A DNA stretch of 10,367 nucleotides from CAUZFZ01 sp963579025 (GTDB lineage: Bacteria > Planctomycetota > Planctomycetia > Planctomycetales > Planctomycetaceae), in assembly GCA_963579025.1 (NCBI GenBank), contig CAUZFZ010000253.1, forward strand, positions 1 to 10,367, given 5' to 3'. Position numbers and translations under genes: made by a program. The notes below the pieces were generated by a model, which was given only the letters and a program-made list of their open reading frames with translations, was not told where the DNA came from and ran no database searches. This document shows, piece after piece, positions 1-6,263 of this stretch; the stretch's first letter is position 1; each line of letters starts with the position of its first letter.

Positions 1-123
1 GTCCATCCGCTTCCATGCGAATTTCCATCGAGACTCCTTTCCCGGTCCGACTTCAACCATCAACCGGAAGGGAGTCTCGATATTTTCCCGATTCCCCAAC
101 ACCCACGTTTTGGGATCACGCCC
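1..123 (-). mobile_element. Left copy of a 123-bp terminal repeat: probable start of an insertion element, reading outward
   Basis: Bases 1-123 are the exact reverse complement of 10242-10364. On the minus strand the sequence starts with GGGCGTGATCCCAAAACG at 123. It then holds an imperfect hairpin (arms 81-64 and 45-27), a strong Shine-Dalgarno AAAGGAG, and an ATG at 28-26 opening a frame (MEIRMEAD...) that runs off the window. This is the layout of the 5' end of an insertion sequence. The ROCO-like protein sequence on the other strand becomes recognisable exactly at 123/124, so the repeat interrupts that gene. The plus-strand reading frame from 15 through the repeat into ROCO is therefore probably accidental. 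The alternative is a fold-back or assembly chimera. The IS family was not recognised. Confidence 0.6.
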
Positions 124-1811
124 GACGAGAAGACGACCGGTCGCATGTGGACTGGCTGCGCACGATTCAGACACGGGCAGGGAACGCGCCGACAATCATC
201 GTGATCAACAAGTCGGACGGCGTACACCGAGACACGTTACATCTTGATGAAACCGGTCTGAGGAACGACTTCCCCGGTGTTGTGGGCATCGTCCGTACGT
301 CGTGCGAGAAAACGGAAGTGGACGCGCCGGCGATGATCCAGACGCTCCGCGAACTCATCGTCAATACGATCGAAACGGACGAGCGTCTGAAGCACGTGCG
401 CGAGCCTGTCGCACCGGAATGGCTAGCCGTCAAGGACCGGCTGGCCGAAATGGCTGCCGAGCAACCGGTGATGGAATTCGCCAAGTTCGAGGGACTATGC
501 GAAGAGCAGAACATCACCGAAGCTGCGGAACGACGCGCGCTGCTCAGGGTACTGCACTATCTGGGGACGGTCGTCGCTCACGGCCTGGACGACGATGACA
601 CGCCGCTCGGCATTCGTAACGTAGAACTGCTTGACCCCAACTGGCTCACGACAGCTATCTATTCGGTGATGACGGACTGCAGCGATCGCGCGGGGACGGT
701 CGAACGTCCTGCGGAGTTTTCTCGGAAGGACCTGCGTCGCATTCTCGACCCGGAGCGATATCCACAGGAGCGAGACAGTTACGAGTACATCCTGGACATG
801 ATGCAACATGCCAACATCCAGTTGATCTACGAATTGCCGGGGGCGCCGGGCCGCTACCTGATGCCGGCCGCACTGCCAAAGAACCGCCCACGACTCGAAG
901 ATTGGCCGGGAGAAGCCCTGCTGTTTCGCTTTCGATATGTTTTCCTGCCATCGGGTCTGCTGGCGCAGTTTATCGTGCAGGCACACGAGCACGCTACTAC
1001 GACGTGCTGGCGAAACGGCGTCGTGCTTCACATTCACGAGTGTCGTGTGCTGGTCGAGGCGAAGCTCGACGATGCGATCGTGGAATTCCAGGTCCAGGGC
1101 CGGATCAATCGGTGCCGCGACGCGCTAAACGTCGCGGTCGCACATCTGGAAATTGTGCATCGACGTTTCGGTGAACTGGGTGCAGATGCCTGCGTCCCGC
1201 TTCCTGAACAGTCGCACTTGGACGAAAGCTACGACCACCTACTGATCCTCGAAGAGGATGAGCCGGGCGGCCCGAATCATCAATACCGCCCGCGGGGTGC
1301 CAAGCGAAAGTACACGGTCTCGGAACTGCTCAATGGAGTCCGCCTCGACGTTGTGACGGACAGCCTTACCCACATCACCCATAAATACTACGAGGGAAAC
1401 GACATGTCAGAAACAAACATCAACACTGTAGGTGACGGAAACACAGACGTTTCCATCGTGCAGGGAAAAGGCATCACTCAGGTGACTGCGGACAAGATCG
1501 AAGGCAGCTTCAACCACGCGGCGCAGTCAGACGCCTCAGACGAGATTAAGGCGCTGCTCAAAGAACTTGCCAAAGAAGTCGCGAATATCGCTGACAAACA
1601 GTCGCCGGACGAGGCTGATGCAACCGCCGACGCTTTCGAGACGCTGACGAAGGAAGCCACTCGTCCGGCCCCTCGTAAAGACTGGTGGGAATTGAGTGTT
1701 AAGGGCATCCGGGACGCGGCGATGGCCGTCGGGACAGTCGGCAGCACTGCGGTTGGGCTTGCCGAGAAACTCGGCGGTCTGCTGTTCGGGATTTCGACCG
1801 GCGCGCCGTGA
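124..1811 (+). CDS. ROCO (Roc-COR) GTPase, 5'-truncated, with a polar/helical C-terminal module
   Basis: The sequence resembles Roc-COR proteins, large signalling GTPases often built into bacterial sensor or conflict proteins. Residue numbers count from an ATG at 15, although the first 36 residues come from the end repeat. Visible are the end of Roc with G4 motif NKSD (65-68) and a G5-like SCEK (96-99). A COR domain follows at about 130-390, with LLDPNWLTTAIYSVM, ILDPERYP, YLMPAALP and the FRYVFLPSGLLAQFIV segment. G1 (P-loop), G2 and G3 and any N-terminal repeats are missing, so the fragment cannot bind GTP as it stands. Residues 464-598 form a separate tail: a Gly/Asn/Thr-rich polar stretch, an acidic helical stretch, then KDWWELSVKGIRDAAMAVG and a hydrophobic end, perhaps a membrane-associating or effector-coupling module (inference). 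An internal ATG with a good ribosome site opens this tail. Confidence 0.8.
1392..1406 (+). promoter_or_regulatory. Internal ribosome binding site and in-frame ATG before the ROCO tail module
   Basis: GAGGG at 1392-1396 is followed after 7 bases by ATG at 1404, in frame with the ROCO gene. Starting here would give a 135-residue protein (MSETNINTVGDGNTD...) that matches exactly the boundary between the COR part and the tail module. It may be an internal start, or a trace of a once separate downstream gene now fused. Chance occurrence cannot be excluded. Confidence 0.4.
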
Positions 1812-2002
1812 CGAGTTGAGTTTGGCGCCCAGTAAGACACGTTGCAGCAAGCCATGTATCATCAAAGCACTACGACCTGCGGGCAATCAGGAGCTCTCTG
1901 CGATTCAACTGCATCAATGAAGCAACGATGTTCCCAGACGTTGACGGGGCGGCAAGGTACTTGAACTCGACGCGGTTTTTCTCCGAATGACCCAGACTCG
2001 GA

Positions 2003-2251
2003 TCACGTCCCGATCAAGCGTCTGAGAGTCTCCAGCGTTCCGTCGCGTTTCCAGATCCGATAACGGCGCTTTGCTGCCGGGACTGAGCCGAAACGTGGGG
2101 GGGGGGCAGGTCTCCCCAACGGCGACCGGTCGTCAGTTTCCATGCGATCGCGTTCGCAGCTCGCCGCCGGTCGTATGGTCGCCGGGTTCTGTTTGATCAG
2201 CCGGCTGAGCCGTCGCCATTGGACGTCGGTCAGTTCGGTCGATACGTCGGC
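2003..2251 (-). pseudogene. IS5-family transposase, N-terminal fragment, frameshifted
   Basis: Three pieces of the N-terminal domain of IS5-type transposases appear in order but in different frames. STELTDVQWRRLSRLIK (from about 2242 down) and PRFGSVPAAKRRYRIWKRD followed by GTLETLRRLI share one frame. Between them the matching sequence DRRRAANAIAWKLTTG followed by RRWGDLPP is in another frame. The second shift falls at a run of ten C on the coding strand (2106-2097), where about five would restore GDLPPRFGS. The frame stops at 2003, and the catalytic DDE half of the usual roughly 270-residue protein is absent. No terminal repeats or target duplications were found. This is a dead remnant. Confidence 0.7.
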
Positions 2252-2256
2252 CGGCT

Positions 2257-2601
2257 GTTCGCAATCGCCGAGCTGCTCAGTCAGCGGCGTCTCCCCGTCT
2301 GGTCTCAGCACGCGAGCCAGGACCCGGCGCGTGATCCAAATCTTCCGACTGATGTGCCCTTTGTTGAATTGCGTTGCCAGGGCAATCTCGTCCATTGACA
2401 GGTCGACGTCGTCGTAAAGCAGCAGGCACAAGACGCCAGCAGGCCAGTCGGTCGCACTTCGCGGCACCGCTTGAAGACCTGAGCCCAGAACGCCCCGCTG
2501 GACTCGACACGATCGGTGATCGCTGCCGGCCGACCTGGCAACTGTGTCCGTCCCCGCAAAATCATGGGGGGCACCATCTCCCGGCCATTCAGTCGAGGCA
2601 T
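2257..2601 (-). pseudogene. Frameshifted helix-turn-helix (sigma region 4-like) protein remnant
   Basis: One frame reads AITDRVESSGAFWAQVFKRC then REV. Near 2445-2455 the plausible continuation moves to another frame as DWPAGVLCLLLYDDVDLSMD then EIALATQFNKGHISRKIW. The second part has the look of a helix-turn-helix such as sigma-70 region 4 (EIA..., then HISR...), followed by a basic ITRRVLARVLR helix. Downstream, the same frame runs without a stop into the IS5 remnant, so the gene's own end seems lost at that junction. It may be the wreck of a small ECF-like or transposon-borne regulator. The family assignment is tentative, and the frameshift is inferred from reading sense rather than from an alignment. 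Confidence 0.35.
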
Positions 2602-2680
2602 TGATCACTCGCGCTGCGCAACTCAAGCCGTTGAGTTGCCCCGACATGCCAGCCCGACCCCCGCCCGCGCCGTTGTCCGT

Positions 2681-3136
2681 TTATTGCTGCAATCGTGCAG
2701 TGATTTCCTCCGACGTCATGCCCGCCACACTCGGAAGGTCCAACACATGAAATGCCCCTCCGAGAACTCTGGCAATCGGGATCGCAAGCAGCTCGTTACT
2801 CTCACCGCTCAGTGACCGAGTCAGCGCCGCTTCCGGGTATTGGTTTTCGGGAAGTTTCAATCGTCGACTGATCTCGAATCCAGGAATGACGCGGTCACGA
2901 TCTGAGAGTTTGAACCAGTCGTGTCCAGTCCCCTCGGTCAGCACTCGCAAGACGTCGGGCGTTGGAATCGTGTGATCAACAACAACCGGGGCGGGTACGC
3001 TGGGACCGTGAGGCGGCGCCGCCGGAGACGGCAGCGGAAACTACGGATAGTCAGCCTCCGAGTCGCTGCCAACGAGCACAAACACAAGGGCAATGATCGG
3101 CAGCGTTAATGCGACAGTCGCGATGTACGTCTTCAC
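2681..3136 (-). pseudogene. Small membrane-anchored protein split by an in-frame TAG
   Basis: The start is GTG at 3136, 7 bases after a GAGGG ribosome site and 22 bases downstream of tRNA-His on the same strand. The first part reads VKTYIATVALTLPIIALVFV then LVGSDSEADYP: one transmembrane helix and a short acidic linker, ended by TAG at 3043-3041. The same frame stays open for another 119 codons: a proline-rich linker (FPLPSPAAPPHGPSVPAP), then a soluble domain with DWFKLSDRDRVIPGFEISRR and a C-terminus SEEITARLQQ. Anchor, Pro-rich linker and soluble domain make sense as one 151-residue protein, so the TAG looks like a recent nonsense change, a sequencing error, or less likely a readthrough codon. 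If the TAG is real, only a 31-residue peptide is made. Family not recognised. Confidence 0.55.
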
Positions 3137-3158
3137 TACACCACCCTCCGTCACAAAG

Positions 3159-3233
3159 GGTGAGTAACCGGATTTGAACCGGCGACCTCCGGAACCACAA
3201 TCCGGCGCTCTAACCAACTGAGCTATACCCACC
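3159..3233 (-). tRNA. tRNA-His (anticodon GTG)
   Basis: Read on the minus strand from 3233, the sequence folds as a complete cloverleaf. The acceptor GTGGGTA pairs with TACTCAC (one G-T pair). There is a D-arm region AGCTCAGTTGGTTAGAGC. The anticodon stem CCGGA/TCCGG encloses loop TTGTGGT with anticodon GTG, and the T-arm contains GGTTCAAATCC. The template supplies the extra 5' G (G-1) opposite C73, the identity element of histidine tRNA. CCA is not encoded (CTT follows). The open frame through this region that would yield MVGIAQLVRAPDCGSGG is the usual tRNA shadow. Confidence 0.96.
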
Positions 3234-3237
3234 ATGT

Positions 3238-3255
3238 CCCACCAGCTCAGGTGGG
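3238..3255 (-). other. Perfect hairpin in the tRNA-His 5' leader
   Basis: CCCACC and GGTGGG form a 6-bp stem around a 6-base loop. The hairpin lies between the predicted transcription start and the tRNA and ends four bases before G-1. The GGTGGG arm repeats the first six bases of the tRNA (GGTGGG with G-1), so the upstream CCCACC could pair with either copy. Confidence 0.5.
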
Positions 3256-3266
3256 AAGCGGGGTAA

Positions 3267-3293
3267 ATTATCTCTCGGCAGAGCCGGTTTCAA
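3267..3293 (-). promoter_or_regulatory. Sigma-70-type promoter of the tRNA-His transcript
   Basis: On the minus strand TTGAAA (3293-3288) and GATAAT (3272-3267) match the -35 and -10 consensus at 5/6 positions each, with a 15-base spacer (slightly short). Transcription would start near 3260, about 27 bases before the mature tRNA 5' end, and could continue into the small membrane protein gene 22 bases downstream of the tRNA. Confidence 0.6.
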
Positions 3294-3465
3294 GGATCCA
3301 CGTCTTCATATCCGAATGAAAGCATCCTCGGTGACCAGATCAAGCCGCTGCATGGCATTGGCCTCGGCCCCGAGCTGTTGCGTGGGTCTGGAAATCGAGT
3401 CATTCTAGTGCGCGAAACGGTTGACAGAGACGTCTGGCCAGTGACATTTGCCTCCGCGTCGGATC

Positions 3466-3511
3466 CTGTCAGACTACGTCGATTCGACTCTGTCAGTCTG
3501 TGTCGAGACGA
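3466..3511 (+). repeat. Tandem 22-base direct repeat upstream of the STAS gene
   Basis: CTGTCAGACTACGTCGATTC at 3466 and CTGTCAGTCTGTGTCGAGAC at 3490 begin 22-base copies that agree at about 17 of 22 positions, with starts 24 bases apart. They lie 24-69 bases before the STAS start codon and could be operator half-sites. A TTGACA at 3421-3426 sits upstream, but no convincing -10 follows at normal spacing. Confidence 0.35.
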
Positions 3512-3534
3512 TCTAAGGACCCAAAGAACTCCTA

Positions 3535-3894
3535 ATGTCGCAGTCCCATCGATTTGCTACGGAGAGGCAGAACGGAGTGACGGTCGTCCGTCTGGACCCC
3601 GATTTTGCCAGCGTCTATGAGGGCGAACTACCGGAACTGGCAGGTATTCTCGATCTGACCGAATCCATCGAGCCGGCACGACTTGTGCTCGATCTTTCTG
3701 GAACTCAGTATTTCGGCTCGGCGTTCATCGGATTTCTGATCGCCGTTTCGACGCGGATGAGCCGGCGGCCGGGCGGACGATTTGCCATCAGCGCTGCGGG
3801 CGGCTTCGCTCGGGTGGCACTCGCGTCCACGAAGTCGGATCAGTTGATTGAACTCTTCGATTCTGTCGATGAGGCCGTTGCAGCATACCAGTGA
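3535..3894 (+). CDS. STAS-domain protein (anti-anti-sigma factor type)
   Basis: The 119-residue protein is a single STAS domain, the fold of SpoIIAA-like anti-sigma antagonists that are switched by serine phosphorylation through a partner kinase. It shows the N-terminal strand GVTVVRLD (14-21), the core LVLDLSGTQYFGSAFIGFLI (50-69) and a C-terminal helix ending in DEAVAAY. The usual Asp before the phospho-acceptor is Gly here (G61), while S62 is kept. No kinase or phosphatase partner is in the window. The best Shine-Dalgarno-like AAGGA (3515-3519) is rather far from the ATG, so initiation may be weak or the true start may differ. The next gene follows after 66 bases on the same strand, possibly co-transcribed. 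Confidence 0.85.
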   Translation: MSQSHRFATERQNGVTVVRLDPDFASVYEGELPELAGILDLTESIEPARLVLDLSGTQYFGSAFIGFLIAVSTRMSRRPGGRFAISAAGGFARVALASTKSDQLIELFDSVDEAVAAYQ

Positions 3895-3960
3895 GAATCA
3901 GCACACAGACTTTCAGCGCTCCAACGAGCGCTGCGACATCCTGAATGAAAGGCTCGATCG

Positions 3961-4191
3961 ATGTCTAATGCAGATGACTATGTCCAGCTCGCCGATTTCC
4001 TGCGGGAACGCGGCCACACGGAATCGGAAATCACACGTATCGTGACGAAGGTCAAGGAATACGAAGAGCACACGCAGCTCAATTCCGTGATGGACTCGGT
4101 CGCTTCCGGCCACCTCGATCTGAACAGCCTGATCAACGAAGCACTCGGCCGAGGCGACGGCAATCTGTTTCCGGACAAATCGACCGAGTGA
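3961..4191 (+). CDS. Small hypothetical protein (76 residues), probably helical
   Basis: The ATG at 3961 has a good ribosome site (GAAAGG, 3947-3952, 8-base gap). The product is charged, with no membrane segment or signal peptide. A helical first half (DDYVQLADFLRERGHTESEI) is followed by VTKVKEYEEHTQLNSVMDSV and a short tail (GRGDGNLFPDKSTE). Family not recognised. Its position 66 bases after the STAS gene on the same strand suggests one transcript, and a role as a small partner or regulator is only a guess from context. Confidence 0.65.
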   Translation: MSNADDYVQLADFLRERGHTESEITRIVTKVKEYEEHTQLNSVMDSVASGHLDLNSLINEALGRGDGNLFPDKSTE

Positions 4192-4212
4192 GCTATCGGA
4201 GATTCAGCACGC

Positions 4213-5536
4213 GTGCACGTCGTCCGGCACGACACCGGTCTGACGCCGGCTGACGACGATGGAGTGTGGACGGTCAGCTACTGCCATTTTGCAATTGGCT
4301 TGCTGAAACGAGTGGCCGAATGCCTCGAACTGGTGCTGAGTAAAACGCCGCCGGACCTGCTGCCACTGCCCCGCGAGTGGCGTGACGTGCCGATCGGAAA
4401 AAAATTGCGGGATCTGCGTGGTGGAGCGTCACTGTTTCACACGTTGAAGGAACTGGGAAACGGCCTGCCTGAAGCGATCGAACTGCTGACCGGAGCGGCG
4501 CGACCGATTCTGGAACGCTGGTTTGAATCGGATGTGTTGCGGGCCACGCTGGCGACCGACGCCGTGATCGGGACGTTTCAGCCGATTTCCGCGCCGGGGA
4601 CGGCGTATGTCCTGATGCATCACGTGATGGGTTCAGCCGGTGGTACTCGCGGGGTGTGGGGTTACGTCGAAGGCGGGCTGACTCAGGCGATGGCCGCGGC
4701 CTGTCGGGAGGCGGGTGTTGAGATTCGAACCGAGTGCGAGGTCGCATCAATCCCTGTCATCGACGGTCGCGTCGCAAGTATGATCCTTGCGGATGGCGAG
4801 GAGATTCGGGCGAAGCGCGTCGCGTCGAACGTTGACGCCCGACTGACGTTTGAACGCTTCATAGCAGCGGACGACTTGCCGAAACCATTTCTCCAGGCCG
4901 TGCAGCGAATTGACTATGCAAGCGCGAGTATGAAGATCAACCTGGCCGTCAGCGAACTGCCCGACTTCACATGCCTGCCGGGAAAAGCGGAGGCGCGTCC
5001 ACAGCATCGCGGCACAATTCACATCGGCTGCACGACCGACTATCTCGAACGAGCTTACGACGACGCAAAATACGACCGCCCGTCACAGCGACCCGTCGTC
5101 GAGATGACGATTCCAACGTCCGTCGATCGCACGTTGACTCCGGACGGCCATCACATCCTGTCACTGTTCGTGCAGTACGCGCCGTACGAACTCGCGGAGG
5201 GGCTGAACTGGGACACTCTGACGGACGAAGTCGCGGACCGATGCATTGCCGAGATCGCGCGATACGCGCCCAACGTCCCGGCTTCAATTCTGCATCGCAG
5301 GTGTTGTCACCGCTCGACCTGGAACGGACTTTCGGCCTGACCGGGGGGAACATCTTCCAGGGAGCAATGCCACTCCACCAACTGTTCAGCCTGCGTCCGG
5401 TAGCCGGCTGGAGCAATTATCGAACGCCAGTCGGTGGACTTTACTTATGCGGCAGTGCCGCCCACCCAGGCGGCGGCGTCATGGGGCCTGCGGTCGAAAC
5501 GCCGCCGTCGAAATGCTGCGCGATGGAATTCGGTAA
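4213..5536 (+). pseudogene. PYROXD2/phytoene-desaturase-like FAD oxidoreductase, 5'-truncated and twice frameshifted
   Basis: From about 4300 the frame (KRVAECLELVLSKTPPDLLP onward) matches PYROXD2-like flavoprotein oxidoreductases. It includes SAPGTAYVLMHHVMG, then GYVEGGLTQAMAAACREAGV and a VASNVDARLTF stretch. The N-terminal roughly 120 residues with the Rossmann GxGxxG that binds FAD are absent. Near 5296-5298 one base is missing: ASILHR continues in another frame as QVLSPLDLERTFGLTGGNIF. Near 5484-5487, at a run of four G, a second base is missing: AAHPGGGVMG continues in the third frame as ACGRNAAVEMLRDGI, ending at TAA 5534-5536, the family's normal C-terminus. The C-terminal FAD signature (YLCGSAAHPGGG) is preserved. 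The single-base losses could be sequencing errors, but the missing N-terminus could not. Both point to a pseudogene. Confidence 0.85.
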
Positions 5537-5688
5537 ATTCCTGCGCCCGGGCCTCAGGCCGCCGGCCTCAGATGCCATCTGAGGGCAGCGGAGCAACGAG
5601 GACCGTACCCCTGCTGCGCGAAGTGAGTGCCAGGGCGAAGACCGGGCACGCCAGTCAATACTCTTCTGGGCGCAGGGACGGCGAGTCG

Positions 5689-6054
5689 TCAACGCGCCAG
5701 ACCCGCGACCTCTGGCGACATCCTGAACTTCCCCGGACGAGACAGCCGTGCTGACCAGTCCAGCAGACGCAGATAGCTCGCCGGATTCACCTGCGTCGTG
5801 ACTCCCGCCCGCTCACCGCCGCGTTCCCGACGATCTTCGATGGTCGCCGGCCAGAACGATTCGTCCTCCAGATTTTGATCCACACGCGTGCGATCGGCCG
5901 GCTGATCCGCGACGTCATCCAGCACACCCCGAGCCCGACGGTCATCCACACGCGCTTTTTCGAATTGAGAAATGTAACTTCTGACGTGCTTTTTGGTTGC
6001 GGCTACGCCGCGTTGGGAATAGTCCCGAAACAGAATCCGTGTTTGTGAGATCAC
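5689..6054 (-). pseudogene. Possible remnant of a REP-associated (RAYT, Y1-type) transposase C-terminus
   Basis: This 121-residue reading frame contains a stretch resembling the C-terminal region of planctomycete RAYT-like transposases: EDESFWPATIEDRRERGGER, then VNPASYLRLLDWSARLSRPG and KFRMSPEVAG. The catalytic N-terminal part (HUH motif and tyrosine) is absent, and the upstream residues are unlike the family. A REP-like motif lies about 145 bases upstream of the frame, as expected for this transposase class. The assignment rests on remembered sequence style, not an alignment, and no ribosome site supports expression. Confidence 0.4.
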
Positions 6055-6118
6055 GGTGATTGATGATGCTAGTGCCGCAGTACAGAGTTGGCGTTGTCAG
6101 TAGGTTGGGTCTCCGACG

Positions 6119-6140
6119 CGACCCTTTGAAGGCAGGGTCG
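6119..6140. repeat. Short perfect hairpin near the REP-like motif
   Basis: CGACCCT (6119-6125) and AGGGTCG (6134-6140) are exact complements around an 8-base loop. No T-run follows on either strand, so it is not a standard terminator. It may belong to the same decayed repeat unit as the REP-like sequence nearby. Confidence 0.4.
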
Positions 6141-6196
6141 AGACAGAGTCCAAGGGCTGTCCCAACCTTCAAGTCACGGATAACTCTGGTGCGATT

Positions 6197-6225
6197 GGGC
6201 GCTGGCCTTGCGCCTACGGCTCACG
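6197..6225 (-). repeat. REP-like palindromic motif
   Basis: On the minus strand the sequence GTGAGCCGTAGGCGCAAGGC followed by CAGCGCCC resembles the GTGAGCCGCAGGC-type intergenic repeat that is abundant in planctomycete genomes. It lies between the pseudopilin operon and the transposase-like remnant. Only one copy is seen in the window, so the repeat nature is inferred from general knowledge. Confidence 0.35.
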
Positions 6226-6263
6226 GAAAGGCGATTCTGAAAATGCTATAACGATCGATCGCC

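Noticed and set aside
15..123. ATG at 15 as the true start of the ROCO protein
   Set aside because: The first 36 residues derive wholly from the inverted end repeat, have no Roc character, and the missing G1-G3 motifs show that the gene is cut rather than started here.
1812..2002. Gene or terminator between the ROCO stop and the IS5 remnant
   Set aside because: No convincing frame with a ribosome site and no hairpin followed by a T-run was found.
3137..3235. Protein-coding start at 3235 (MVGIAQLVRAPDCGSGG...)
   Set aside because: This is the tRNA-His gene read as protein. The real downstream start is GTG at 3136 with its own ribosome site.
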